DNA of 64,000 bases, from the NCBI RefSeq assembly GCF_005503555.1, contig NZ_SCNG01000001.1, positions 1,302,001 through 1,366,000 on the forward strand, given 5' to 3'. Position numbers and translations under genes: made by a program. Shown piece by piece: positions 33,408 through 42,978 of the stretch. The notes below the pieces were generated by a model. The model had not been told where the DNA came from and did not search any database. It saw only the letters and a list, made by a program, of their open reading frames with translations. Position 1 is the first letter of the stretch, and each line of letters starts with the position of its first letter. Source of the DNA: Rudaea sp. 3F27F6. GTDB taxonomy: Bacteria > Pseudomonadota > Gammaproteobacteria > Xanthomonadales > Rhodanobacteraceae.

Positions 33408-33410
33408 CGT

Positions 33411-34217
33411 TCAGATCGCCGTCAAGCCGCCGTCGATCACGAGTTCCGAGCCCGTGACCCACTTGCCCGCGTCGGAGGCGAGATAGACCACGCCGTTGGC
33501 CACGTCGGCCGGCTCGCCGAAATGGCCGATCGGGTGCATCGCCTTGACCGCGGCTTCGGCCGACGCATAGTCGGGAGCGAGACCGAGGTCGACCAGATGC
33601 TGCATGAAATTCGCACCCATCTCGGTCTGCACGATTGCCGGATGCACCGAGTTCACGCGCACACCAGTCTGCAACTGCGCGCATTCGATCGCCGCGGCCT
33701 TGGTCAGCAGGCGCACCGCGCCCTTCGAAGCGTGATAGGCGACGTGGCCCGTGGTGCCGATCAAGCCAGCGACCGAGGACATGTTGACGATCACACCGCC
33801 GTTGCCGTTCGGCTTCGCCATCGCGCGGATCGCGTGCTTGACGCCGAGAAAGACGCCGTTGACGTTGATGTTCATCACGTTGCTGAAGTCTTCGAGCGTG
33901 CAGTTGGCGATCAGCGCCGCGGTCTCGATGCCGGCGTTGTTGACGACGATGTCGAGACTGCCGAATTCGCGCTTGGCCGCAGCGACCGCGGCTTCCCATT
34001 CGGCTTCGACGGTGACGTTGTGTTTGAGAGCGGCCGCCTTGCCGCCCGCGGCCTTGATCTTGGCGACGGTGTCGCCGGCGTCGGCCAGGTCGGTGACGAG
34101 CACCGCCGCGCCGGCGTTAGCGAGCGCAAGCGCGATTTCCGCGCCGATGCCGCGCGCCGCGCCGGTGACCAGGGCGACCTTGCCGTCGACGCGAAACACA
34201 TTGTTTGCTGCTGCCAT
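33411..34217 (-). CDS. Short-chain dehydrogenase/reductase
   Basis: The 268-residue SDR has TGAARGIGAEIALALA, NNAGIETAALIANC, NMSSVAGLIGTTGHVAYHASKGA (Ser, Tyr, Lys) and GSELVIDGGLTAI. It follows the HyuB-like gene after 15 bp on the same strand. Its closeness to a ketone-carboxylase set suggests that it makes the ketone from a secondary alcohol, as 1-phenylethanol dehydrogenase does upstream of acetophenone carboxylase. Substrate and cofactor preference are inferred only from context. Confidence 0.85.
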   Translation of the reverse strand: MAAANNVFRVDGKVALVTGAARGIGAEIALALANAGAAVLVTDLADAGDTVAKIKAAGGKAAALKHNVTVEAEWEAAVAAAKREFGSLDIVVNNAGIETAALIANCTLEDFSNVMNINVNGVFLGVKHAIRAMAKPNGNGGVIVNMSSVAGLIGTTGHVAYHASKGAVRLLTKAAAIECAQLQTGVRVNSVHPAIVQTEMGANFMQHLVDLGLAPDYASAEAAVKAMHPIGHFGEPADVANGVVYLASDAGKWVTGSELVIDGGLTAI

Positions 34218-34232
34218 ATCGGACTCCCTCTC

Positions 34233-36539
34233 TTATCTGGATTTTTTCTTGACGCCGGCCTTGGCGGCGGGCGTCTTCGTCGTTTTCGCAGGGCGAGGCG
34301 GCTTTTTCAACCGTGAAATCTCGGCTTCGAGTTCGGCGATGCGCAGGTCTTTCGGGTTCAGCATGAAAGCGCCCTGGATCGCGTCCGCGGGCATCGCAAC
34401 GCGGCGGCCGTAGCTCGTCGCGTAGATCGTCGTGCGATCGTTCCACGAGCCGTAGTACGGGATGTGCGCGGGCGGTTCTTTCGTCACCCATTTCTTGCAG
34501 AACGCGTCGAACGGCTTGCCGCGCTTGATACGCTCGCGGCGCGTCCGGTCGCGCAAGGCTTTCGTCGCCGCCTCGTCGACGACCAGGGTCGTCGCGTCGT
34601 AGACGACCTTGTAGATATCGCGCGCGTTCTCGTGCGACATCAGGTCTTCGGCCAGATCTTTCATCACCAGCTTCGGATCGCGTTCGAGCACGTCGCCGTA
34701 GCCGCCGCCCGAGCCCTGGCAGATCATGTAGATCTCGCCTTCGTTGCAGATCTCGAAGGTCATGCCCATGTCGTTGCTGCTGTACTGGGCGCCCTGGATC
34801 GGCTGCTTGTTCATCAGCTCGACGATGTCGAATACCTCGACCACCTTCGGGTTCTTTTCCAGTTCCGCGAAAATGTTGATGCCCTTGATCTTCATAAGCT
34901 GATACGACGGGCACGAGTAGCCGCCGAACAGGCCCTGCGCCGACGGAAATTTCGAGCCTTCGCAGCCGGTCATGAAGCCCCACAGGCCGGTGCCGCGCAC
35001 AGTCGCGATCTGCTCATAGCCCATGCCGGCGCGGTACTTGCCCCAGCCGATGCGGTCCTTGGCCAGGCGCTGCGCGCCGAGGCGGATGATCGGCGTGTCT
35101 TCCTCGTTGATTTCGTGCTCGCCCGAGTCGGCCATGAAACCGAACACCGGCGACACGCTGTGCTCGCCGTCCGCATGCGAACGCGCGCCCTGGCCCATGC
35201 CGTTGATGTCCGAACAGAAATTGCCGGTCACGTCGCCGTGCTGGGTGAGGCCGCCGTAGACGAAGGTCGCGGCTTGGTCGTACTGCGAAGCGATCACCGC
35301 CGAGTAGCGATGCGGCACCGAGTAGTTGAGCTTGTTCATCGGGATCGTCCAGACCACGCAGGCCTTGAACATCGGCATCAGGCTCATCGACTGCGGCATC
35401 TCGCCTTCCGCGTCCATGATCGAATTGCGGTCGGTGAGGATTTCGATCGGCGACAGCACCGCCATCGTGTGCGGCAGGTCGGGCCAGATGTTCTGCAGCA
35501 GGCCCGTGCACAGCGCGGCCTTGAAGCTGGCGACGTTGGTGTTGACGCAGCGGTTGAGGAATTGCGGTGCGCTGCCGCGGAAATCGAGCGTCATGCGCTC
35601 GCCCTTGACCGTAATCGCGCAGGCCACCTTCTGCATCGCGCTCTCGCGCAGCGACGAGTCCATGAACTGCAGCACGCGCGTGGTGCCGTCGGGTAGCTCG
35701 GCGATGCGCCGGCGCATTTCTACTTCGACGTCTTCGAGATGACTGCGCAGCGTGCCGATCAGCGCATCACGTCCGTATTGTTCGAGGATCGCGAGGATGC
35801 GCTCGCGCAGGCGCATCACCGCGTGTAGCTTCACCTTCATGTCTTCGAGCTGCAGCTTGGGATCGCGCACCGAGTTCTGCAGGAAGGTGACGAGATCGCG
35901 CTTGAGCTGGAAGTTCTCGACGACCTTGAACGGCGACATCTTGATGCCTTCGTCGTACTTGCTCTCGGCCGCAGCCGGCATGCCGCCGGGCTCGCAGGCG
36001 CCGTTCTCGCCCTCGTGGATCGTCGACGACAGCCAGCAGATCAGCTCGCCTTTCCAGAACAGCGGCATCATCATCGACTGGTCGGTGTTGTGCACGCCGC
36101 CGTAGCGCGCGTCGTTGTGGATGAATCCGTCGCCGTCGCGGACTCCGACCGACGCGTCGTTCACCCAATACTTGATGATGAACTTGATCGGATAGAAGCA
36201 GCACGCGGCGAACGCGATGATGCCGTGCGGCGCGATCATCGCCAGATCGCCCGAGTTCGTGTAGATGCCGGTGACTAGGTCGCCCCACTTCGCGCCGGGC
36301 GCCGCGCCCATCTGGTTGACCATGGTGAACGCTTCGGACAACGCCGCGTTGATCAGGCCGCGGATATGGTGAGTCTGGTGCTTGTCGACGCCACGGCCGA
36401 GGATGTCGTCTTCGGCCGCAGTGCGCGGCGCCAGCGAATGATTGCGCATGATCTCCGGATCGGGGCCGAGGAACAGCATGTTGTCGGCGAGGAATTTCTC
36501 GCGCAGCGCGCGATCTTCGTCTTTCGTCAGCACATTCAT
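34233..36539 (-). CDS. Ketone carboxylase subunit, HyuB-like (acetone/acetophenone carboxylase)
   Basis: The 768-residue protein is of the hydantoinase B / acetone carboxylase alpha type. Features include HHIRGLINAALSEAFTMVNQMG, GGVHNTDQSMMMPLFWKGELICWLSSTIHEGENG with conserved His and Asp residues, and QHGDVTGNFCSDINGMGQGARSHADGEHS. In acetone carboxylase this subunit holds the carboxylation site and a metal ion. The C-terminus is a Lys-rich tail. The ATG at 36539 overlaps the upstream HyuA-like stop by four bases. The frame continues far upstream without a stop, but that part overlaps the other gene. Confidence 0.88.
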   Translation of the reverse strand: MNVLTKDEDRALREKFLADNMLFLGPDPEIMRNHSLAPRTAAEDDILGRGVDKHQTHHIRGLINAALSEAFTMVNQMGAAPGAKWGDLVTGIYTNSGDLAMIAPHGIIAFAACCFYPIKFIIKYWVNDASVGVRDGDGFIHNDARYGGVHNTDQSMMMPLFWKGELICWLSSTIHEGENGACEPGGMPAAAESKYDEGIKMSPFKVVENFQLKRDLVTFLQNSVRDPKLQLEDMKVKLHAVMRLRERILAILEQYGRDALIGTLRSHLEDVEVEMRRRIAELPDGTTRVLQFMDSSLRESAMQKVACAITVKGERMTLDFRGSAPQFLNRCVNTNVASFKAALCTGLLQNIWPDLPHTMAVLSPIEILTDRNSIMDAEGEMPQSMSLMPMFKACVVWTIPMNKLNYSVPHRYSAVIASQYDQAATFVYGGLTQHGDVTGNFCSDINGMGQGARSHADGEHSVSPVFGFMADSGEHEINEEDTPIIRLGAQRLAKDRIGWGKYRAGMGYEQIATVRGTGLWGFMTGCEGSKFPSAQGLFGGYSCPSYQLMKIKGINIFAELEKNPKVVEVFDIVELMNKQPIQGAQYSSNDMGMTFEICNEGEIYMICQGSGGGYGDVLERDPKLVMKDLAEDLMSHENARDIYKVVYDATTLVVDEAATKALRDRTRRERIKRGKPFDAFCKKWVTKEPPAHIPYYGSWNDRTTIYATSYGRRVAMPADAIQGAFMLNPKDLRIAELEAEISRLKKPPRPAKTTKTPAAKAGVKKKSR

Positions 36540-38677
36540 GCCGCCACCTCGTTCTTGATGAACCAGACGCCGCCCTGGGCGACGGCGTGGTAGGTCCAGC
36601 CCGGCTCGACCAAGTAAGTCGTCGCGCGCGTAACGACGATCGCGGGCCCCTCGATGCGCGTGCCGTCGGCGCGCGCCGCGTCGTCGTAGACCGGCGTATC
36701 CAGCGCCTTGTCGTGGCCGACGAAATGCACGCTGCGCCGGCTCGCCGGTGCGGGCGCCGGTTTCACAACGCCGTTGAGCTTGAGCTTGGCGAACTTCACC
36801 GTCGGCTGTTCGACGTAGGCGCAGACGCGCAGCGTGTTGATGCGCACGCCGGTCTCGGGCGACTGGCTGCCTTCGCCGAAGCGCGCGCCGTAGCTGCGGT
36901 GGAACTGGTCCATCAGCGCAAGCACGTCGCTTTGCGAGTCGAGCCGCGTGCGGTCGGTGACGACCGCGGTCTGCACGCGCTGATTGCCGTAGCGCATATC
37001 GAGTTCGAGCCGGTAGCGGATCGCATCGGCCTGCATGCCCTGGCGCAGCAGGTCTTCGCGGCCGCGACGTTCCAGCTCCTCGACGCCGCGGTTGAAACTC
37101 GCATAGTCGGCGAAGAACGACTTGGTCGCCGGATTGAACAGCACGGTCCAGGTGCTCATCTCGTGGATGTGCATCTGGTTGACGTTGCCCGCGCCGCAGG
37201 CCGAGAACGTCGACGCATACGGCGGCGCGAGGATGCGGCCGACGCCGAGCGCGTTGGCGATGCCGCAGGCATGCAGCGGGCCGTTGCCGCCGTAGGCAAG
37301 AATGGTGAAATCCTTCGGCTCGTAGCCGCGCGTGCGCAGTTCGGTCGCGATGCCGTTGGCCATATGCGCATCGACATTGCGTTTGATCAGCTTCGCCGTT
37401 GCGATCAGGTCGAGATCGAGTTCGTCGCAGAGATGATCCTCGATCGCCTGGCGTGCGCGCTTCGGGTTGAGCGGAATGCGTCCGTTGGCGTAGTGCGCCG
37501 GATCGAGATAGCCGAGCACCAGGTCGGCGTCGGTGACCGTCGGCTGGGTGCCGCCGCGGTCGTAGCAGGCCGGCCCTGGATCGGAACCGGCCGACTGCGG
37601 GCCGATCTCGACCGCGTCGAACATGCGGTCGTAGCGCGCGATCGAACCGCCGCCCGCGCCGAGCGTGACCAGGTGCACCATCGGGATCGACACGAGCCAG
37701 CGGTCGATGACCGGATTGAAGTCGTAGTGCTTGACGCCGCCCTGATCGACGATGCCGATATCGAAACTGGTGCCGCCCATATCGGTCGCGACGACGTTGC
37801 CGAGTTCGGCGGCCGCGGCGAGATGTTCGCTCGCCGCGACGCCCGCGACCGGACCCGAGTGCACGGTCTGCAGTGCGTCGGTCGAATTGAGCTGGGCCAT
37901 GCCGCCCGAGTTGTGGCTGACCAGCATCGGCTTCTTGTAGCCCTGCACGCGCAGATTGAGTTCGAGCGTGCCGAGGCCGTGATACATGGTCTGGTGCAGG
38001 AACGCGTCCATGATCGTCGAAGTGCCGCGCGCGTACTCGCCCTTGCGCCCCGCCACTTGATGCGACAACAGAATCGGAATCGCGCCGAGCAGGTGCGCCG
38101 GATACTCGTCGCGGAAGATTTCGCGCACGCGCAGTTCGTGCGCCGGGTTGACCACGCTGTTGGTGAACATGACCACGAGCGCTTCCGCACCCGCGTCGAC
38201 GAGTTCGCGGATGCGCAGGCGCACGTCGTCCTCGTCGAGCTTCCAGAACACCGCGCCGAGATAGTCGACGCGCTCGCGCACCTCGCGGATCATCGGAATC
38301 GGCACGATCGGCTGCGGCCGCCGCGCATTCGGGATGTCCATCTGCTCGCTTTCCGGCAGGCCTTCGCCGTAGCCGCGCGCGCGCGACAGCGGGATCGTGC
38401 TCTTGAAACCGGTGGTGACGAGTACGCCGATGCGCGGCCCCTTGCGCTCGATCAGCGCATTCGTGCCGAGCGTGGTCGCATAGCGCACCGAATCGACCTG
38501 CGAAAGCAGGGCCGGCGTATCGACGCCGAGCTGGGTGCAGGCGTCGCCGAGCGACTCGTTGAAACCGAGGGCGAGATTGTGATGCGTGGTCAGGGCCTTG
38601 CCTTCGACGTAGCGGTCGCCCCAGACGACGAAGGTATCGGTGAAGGTGCCGCCGATGTCTACGGAGACGCGTTTCAT
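36536..38677 (-). CDS. Ketone carboxylase subunit, HyuA-like, larger
   Basis: The 713-residue protein belongs to the hydantoinase A / oxoprolinase family (ASKHA fold, ATP-binding). It begins MKRVSVDIGGTFTDTFVV and continues with TTLGTNALIERKGPRIGVLVT and the second phosphate loop ATDMGGTSFDIGIVD, with GGNGPLHACGIANALGV near the end. In acetone and acetophenone carboxylases this subunit activates substrate with ATP. GGAG and a four-base spacer precede the ATG at 38677. It sits between the small zinc protein and the HyuB-like gene, in the apcB-apcC-apcD-like order. Confidence 0.88.
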   Translation of the reverse strand: MKRVSVDIGGTFTDTFVVWGDRYVEGKALTTHHNLALGFNESLGDACTQLGVDTPALLSQVDSVRYATTLGTNALIERKGPRIGVLVTTGFKSTIPLSRARGYGEGLPESEQMDIPNARRPQPIVPIPMIREVRERVDYLGAVFWKLDEDDVRLRIRELVDAGAEALVVMFTNSVVNPAHELRVREIFRDEYPAHLLGAIPILLSHQVAGRKGEYARGTSTIMDAFLHQTMYHGLGTLELNLRVQGYKKPMLVSHNSGGMAQLNSTDALQTVHSGPVAGVAASEHLAAAAELGNVVATDMGGTSFDIGIVDQGGVKHYDFNPVIDRWLVSIPMVHLVTLGAGGGSIARYDRMFDAVEIGPQSAGSDPGPACYDRGGTQPTVTDADLVLGYLDPAHYANGRIPLNPKRARQAIEDHLCDELDLDLIATAKLIKRNVDAHMANGIATELRTRGYEPKDFTILAYGGNGPLHACGIANALGVGRILAPPYASTFSACGAGNVNQMHIHEMSTWTVLFNPATKSFFADYASFNRGVEELERRGREDLLRQGMQADAIRYRLELDMRYGNQRVQTAVVTDRTRLDSQSDVLALMDQFHRSYGARFGEGSQSPETGVRINTLRVCAYVEQPTVKFAKLKLNGVVKPAPAPASRRSVHFVGHDKALDTPVYDDAARADGTRIEGPAIVVTRATTYLVEPGWTYHAVAQGGVWFIKNEVAA

Positions 38678-38721
38678 GGGTGCTCCGGTGTCGCGCGCGG
38701 CGCGGCGCGGATGAGCGGGGA

Positions 38722-38797
38722 AGCGGTGAGCGGTGAGCGGGAAAAACAAAGCAGCGGGCCGACGGCTTTTTGCCTTTGCCGCTCACCGCTCACCGCT
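38722..38797. repeat. 19-bp perfect inverted repeat inside the carboxylase operon
   Basis: AGCGGTGAGCGGTGAGCGG at 38722-38740 and its exact complement at 38779-38797 can form a 19-bp stem with a 38-nt loop. A third, direct copy of the first arm (with one change) lies at about 39325-39344. They fill the two gaps next to the small zinc-protein gene and might tune expression of that subunit. Confidence 0.8.
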
Positions 38798-38839
38798 GAC
38801 CGCTCCCGCATCGACGACTCTTGCCGCGACAACAATCCA

Positions 38840-39271
38840 TCAGTGCGCATGCCCATGCTCCTTATGCAGCGCACGCCTATGCAGCGCTTTTTCCAAAGCC
38901 AGATCGGGCCCGATCGTCGGTTCCACGACCTCCTTGCGATCTTTCCACTGCGCCTTGAGCGCATCGATGTCGAGTTCGATGTCGTGCAGCGGCGGATGCC
39001 CCGGCGGCAGGTATTCGGCCTCGACCATCGTGCCGCACGACGCGCAGTAGTATTCGAGGATGCGGCACCAGGTCGGGTCGGGCGAATAGGTGCGCTCGTA
39101 CTTGGCCGGATCGAGCAGCGGCTTGTGGATCTCGCGCGGATCGCGGTCGTAGACGAGCAGGCCGCGCTTGTAGTTCTCGCGCGCGCTGCCGTGCGCGTGG
39201 CCGCAGCGCCGGCATTCCCACTGCTCGCTGTCGAGATTGATGCGCAGGTATTCGGTGATAAGGACGTTCAT
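38840..39271 (-). CDS. Ketone carboxylase small zinc-type subunit (gamma)
   Basis: The 143-residue protein matches the small gamma subunit of acetone carboxylase (AcxC) and ApcB. It begins MNVLITEYLRINLDSEQWECR. Cys pairs in CRRCGH (about residues 20-23) and in YYCASCG (about 76-79) with a further Cys before them would bind zinc. The C-terminus is His-rich (RRALHKEHGHAH). It is small and cytoplasmic and has a role in complex assembly. It sits between the two HyuA-like genes. Confidence 0.85.
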   Translation of the reverse strand: MNVLITEYLRINLDSEQWECRRCGHAHGSARENYKRGLLVYDRDPREIHKPLLDPAKYERTYSPDPTWCRILEYYCASCGTMVEAEYLPPGHPPLHDIELDIDALKAQWKDRKEVVEPTIGPDLALEKALHRRALHKEHGHAH

Positions 39272-39383
39272 TGCGTTGCGGGCCTTGGATTACGTGTTTC
39301 GCCGTACTTTCCGCGAGAGCGGTCAGCGGTGAGCAGTGAGCGGGAAAACATTTGCGGTACCTTTGCGGCGTGCTGCTTGTCGC

Positions 39384-41309
39384 TCATCGCCGATCCTCTC
39401 TGCGCAGCAGGATGTCGCCGGCTTCGTTGATCTCGAAGTGCCAGCCGGGATCGATACGGCAGGTGAAGAACGCTTCTTCGAGTACGGCCGGGCCGATCGC
39501 ACCGGCGCCGGGCTTCTGCTCTTCGACGCGGTAGAGCGGCACCTCGATCGTCTTGCCACCGGCGTGCAGCGCACGCGTCGCATTCGACTTTGCCGCGATC
39601 GCCTTCGCGCCGAACTTGCCCGACATCGCCGCATGGCGGATCGGTTTCACCGCATGCAGGATCAGCGAGGCGTCCTTGGTGAAACCTTTCGGCAGCTTCG
39701 CGTCCTTCGCCGCGAGCGCGACTTCGTCACCCTGCGCGTTCTGCACGAGCCAATGCAGCTTGCAGTCTTTCAGTTCGACACCTTCGGCGAACATGCCGTG
39801 GCGCGCGCGTTCGCTGAGGCGCTTGCGCGTCGCGTCGAGCGCCTTCGCGTCGGCCAGCGGCGCGGCATATTCGTGCGCGATGTCGGAGAAGCCGATGCCG
39901 AACGCGGAGAACACCGCGGCCAGGCCGGGAATCAGCACGCGCGTCGCGCCGACCGCGTCGGCGATCTTGCACGCGGCGAACGGACCCGCGCCGCCGAACG
40001 CGGCAAGCGTCGTCTTCGGCGTGATCGTCGTATAGCGCTGCAGTGCCGCTGCGATCTTGGCGATCCAGGCGTCCTCCATCGCCGCGGCGGCCGCTTCGAC
40101 GGAAAGGCCGAGCGGTTTGGCGACGTGCGCATCGATCGCCGCGCGCGCGCGCGCCGCGTCGATATTCAATTCACCGCCGAAGAACGACGCCGGATCGAGC
40201 AGCCCGGCGACGAGAAACGCGTCGGTGATCGTCGCTTCGGTGCCGCCGAAACCGAAGCAGGCCGGGCCCGGTGCGCTGCCGACGCTTTCCGGACCGACCA
40301 GAATCTTCTTACGGCCTTTGCCGTCCGCATCGACGCGGATGATCGACGAGCCGCCGACGCCGTGGCTTTCCACGTCGCAGAGCGCGAACGACGTCGCCAC
40401 GCTTTCGACCTTGCCGCGGCGGTTCGCGCGCACGACGCCGTCGCGCACTTCGCCGATGTCGGTGGTCGTGCCGCCGACGTCGAACGAAACCAGATGCGAG
40501 AATTGGTAATGTTTCGCGAGCGCCTTCGCGCCTTCGGCGCCGCCACGCGGGCCCGACGAATAGGTCTTGACCGCGATCGTCTTCGCCACGCGCGCCGAAT
40601 GGCCGTCGTTGCGGAAGATCAGCAGCGGGTTCTTCGTCTTGAACTCGCGCAGGCGGTGTTCGGCGTTGTAGAGAAAGCGCTCCATCGCCGGATGCAGAAA
40701 GGCGTTGAACAACGCGGTCCAGGTGCGGCGCACGTCGTCGGCGTCCTCGACGACTTCGTGCGAGTAGAGCAGCGGCACTGCGCCGAGCAGATGCTGCGGA
40801 AATTTCTGCAGCAGGATCGCGCGCAGGCGGCGCTCAACCGCCTCGCGCTGCGCGCCGCCGACCGCGATAACGATGCGGCTTGCACCCTGCGAGGCAAGCT
40901 GGGTCACGGCTCGCGTCGCGGCGAGATCGAGTTCGCTTTCGCCGAGCGCGATATCGAGTACCGCGCAACGTTCGCCAACCAGGGCGGCGAACAAGGCTTT
41001 CGCCTGTTTGTCGTTCTTCAGCGCGGCGGCGCTCAGTGCGCCGCCGACGATCAGGCCGAGCTGCGGCCCCTTGCGTTCGACGAGTGCATTGGTGCCCTGG
41101 GTCGTCGAGTAGCGGATGTAGTCGGTCGCGAGCAGCAGGCGCTGGATGTCGTCGGCGCCGTAGATCGCGCGCGATGCTTTCTTCAATCCCTCGAACAGGC
41201 ACTTCGACAAGTCGTACGGTGTGGTCACCGTTTTCGTGCGATGCACGCGCGCGCCGTCGATCACGCAAATGTCGGTCAGGGTGCCGCCGTTGTCGATATT
41301 GATCAGCAT
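39384..41309 (-). CDS. Ketone carboxylase subunit, HyuA-like, smaller
   Basis: The 641-residue protein is a second hydantoinase A / oxoprolinase member: MLINIDNGGTLTDICVID, YSTTQGTNALVERKGPQLGLIVGG, LVSFDVGGTTTDIGEVRDG and AAFGGAGPFAACKIADAVG. NNG instead of IGG at the start matches ApcA-type subunits as far as I recall. In acetophenone carboxylase two HyuA-like chains, one HyuB-like chain and one small chain make the core. It is the first of the four carboxylase genes in transcription order and follows the DUF1329 gene by 135 bp. Confidence 0.85.
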   Translation of the reverse strand: MLINIDNGGTLTDICVIDGARVHRTKTVTTPYDLSKCLFEGLKKASRAIYGADDIQRLLLATDYIRYSTTQGTNALVERKGPQLGLIVGGALSAAALKNDKQAKALFAALVGERCAVLDIALGESELDLAATRAVTQLASQGASRIVIAVGGAQREAVERRLRAILLQKFPQHLLGAVPLLYSHEVVEDADDVRRTWTALFNAFLHPAMERFLYNAEHRLREFKTKNPLLIFRNDGHSARVAKTIAVKTYSSGPRGGAEGAKALAKHYQFSHLVSFDVGGTTTDIGEVRDGVVRANRRGKVESVATSFALCDVESHGVGGSSIIRVDADGKGRKKILVGPESVGSAPGPACFGFGGTEATITDAFLVAGLLDPASFFGGELNIDAARARAAIDAHVAKPLGLSVEAAAAAMEDAWIAKIAAALQRYTTITPKTTLAAFGGAGPFAACKIADAVGATRVLIPGLAAVFSAFGIGFSDIAHEYAAPLADAKALDATRKRLSERARHGMFAEGVELKDCKLHWLVQNAQGDEVALAAKDAKLPKGFTKDASLILHAVKPIRHAAMSGKFGAKAIAAKSNATRALHAGGKTIEVPLYRVEEQKPGAGAIGPAVLEEAFFTCRIDPGWHFEINEAGDILLRREDRR

Positions 41310-41444
41310 CGCCTCGTTGCCTTCACTGCCATCGGGTATGCCGATCCTCGTCCTTGGGCGCGGCGTCGATCTTGTATTTCCGCATCGTTCTTTTGCACAT
41401 TCTTCGCCGGCATGAAAAAAGTCGGCGTGCGACTGCGACCGAGG

Positions 41445-42824
41445 TCACGCCGAGCCGAGCCGCATCAGCGCCGCGTTGGTCAGATATTTGTCGTAGATCG
41501 CTGCATCGTTTGCACTGCTGCGATAGCCGCCCGGCAGCTCACGCACCTGTTCGAGCCGGGTCATGCGCCCGGTTTGCAGGTCGAACGCATGCACGTGCGC
41601 CCACGACCAATACGCATGCGCGCCGTCCATGAAGCGCCGGTCGCCGTTCTCGTAGAGCGCATAGGCGCCGTCGAACGAGCGGTAAGCTTCGCCGCGGCGG
41701 TCGTACGAGACCATGCCGATCGGCAGACCGGTGCGCGCGTCGAACCAGACGCGCTTCTTCGACACCGGCGCACGCGGGAATTTGACCGGCTCGGCTTCGA
41801 CGACGATCGCCTCGGGCACGAGTTCGACCTTGGTGTCCCAGAACGTCTTGCCTTTCGGGCCGCCGTGCGTGGCGTGTTCCCAGTTCGCGTGCGCGCCGTT
41901 CCAGTTTTCCGATACGGCGGCGAGAAACGGACCGCGCCCGACGATGCGGTAGTTGCCCCAGGTGTAGAGCGGATCGCCCGCGGCCCACGCGTCGGACAGA
42001 TACAGATTCGATCCGGGCATCAGCCCTTCGAAGCGCTGATTGGTCGGATAGGTGCGGATGCGCTTGAACTCGGGCAGATAGCCGCACAGATACGGCATCT
42101 CGCGCTGGTCGTACGCCCAGATGTTGAGGAACGAAGTGCCGCGCGCGTTCTGCGGCGCGGTGAAGAACACCGACTGGTAGCGCAGCTTGTCTTCGTGGCC
42201 CGGCCAGTACGGCTTCGGTTCGAGCACGGTGCGCGCGACCGGCGACAGTTCGGCCCAGCCCGACTGGTATTCGTAGGCGGGATTGCCGTCTTCGAGCAGG
42301 TCGGTTTCCTTGACCGCGTAGAACGACGCGTCGTGGCGGCCCCAGCTCATGGTCAGGCCGGCGAACAGTTCGATCGCGCTGTTCGCGTCGGGAAACGGAT
42401 TGCCGCCGATCCACGGCTTGCCGTCGCGCGTGACGACGTTGCCGTCCTTGTCGAACTGCGCCTGGCCGCGGTTGCGCGCGGTCGCTTCGAGATATTCCCA
42501 GGGACCGAGCCGCATCAGTTCGGTCGTGGTCTTGACGATCTGCAGGCGCCGGCCGAGCTTGGCGATCTGCTCGTATTTCACCGGTTCGAGCAGATCCTTG
42601 ACCTTGTCGACGTTGGCCGCGCTGATCTCGTCGCCGGTCTTGATCGCGCCGCGCGTGTAGTCCTCGATCGACAGCAGTTCATGCGGATAGGCGCGATCGA
42701 TCTCGCCGTGCGCCTCGATCGCCTGCCACAGCGGCATCAGCACCCCCGCGCCGGCCACGCCGCGCGCGAGCTTGTCGAGAAACACGCGGCGGCTGTGCGA
42801 GCGCGGATAGCGGATGGGGTGCAT
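41445..42824 (-). CDS. DUF1329 protein with Tat-type signal (copy 1)
   Basis: The 459-residue protein matches DUF1329, a LolB-like envelope fold. Its N-terminus has a twin-arginine motif (HSRRVFLDKLARG, residues 9-21) and then a hydrophobic stretch (GVAGAGVLMPLW). The DUF1329 core holds SWGRHDASFYAV, SFLNIWAYDQREMPYL, TNQRFEGLMPG and FDTKVELVP-like segments. Members are found with DUF1302 porins and MMPL pumps and may bind or carry hydrophobic substrates in the periplasm. The start at 42824 is chosen because it gives the Tat motif at the proper distance. It shares the pattern of the second copy at 45974. Confidence 0.85.
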   Translation of the reverse strand: MHPIRYPRSHSRRVFLDKLARGVAGAGVLMPLWQAIEAHGEIDRAYPHELLSIEDYTRGAIKTGDEISAANVDKVKDLLEPVKYEQIAKLGRRLQIVKTTTELMRLGPWEYLEATARNRGQAQFDKDGNVVTRDGKPWIGGNPFPDANSAIELFAGLTMSWGRHDASFYAVKETDLLEDGNPAYEYQSGWAELSPVARTVLEPKPYWPGHEDKLRYQSVFFTAPQNARGTSFLNIWAYDQREMPYLCGYLPEFKRIRTYPTNQRFEGLMPGSNLYLSDAWAAGDPLYTWGNYRIVGRGPFLAAVSENWNGAHANWEHATHGGPKGKTFWDTKVELVPEAIVVEAEPVKFPRAPVSKKRVWFDARTGLPIGMVSYDRRGEAYRSFDGAYALYENGDRRFMDGAHAYWSWAHVHAFDLQTGRMTRLEQVRELPGGYRSSANDAAIYDKYLTNAALMRLGSA

Positions 42825-42978
42825 GCGTTTGTTGCCGATCGGGATAAGCGCGAGCCGGAAGCGGGCCGTCGAAGCGGCGGTGCCGGTGCAAAAAGCACGG
42901 GGAGAAACGCGTCCTGCATTCCCTCCCCGTGTCGTCCGCACTCGTCGCTTCCGCCACCGGCCGGTCATGAATGGGCGA

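Noticed and set aside
34233-38786. Long frame that could fuse the HyuB-like gene to upstream sequence
   Set aside because: The extension overlaps the HyuA-like gene in another frame. The ATG at 36539 matches the family start and the four-base overlap.
36587-39430. 947-residue open frame on the plus strand
   Set aside because: It is antisense to the HyuA-like and small-subunit genes, with no family features.
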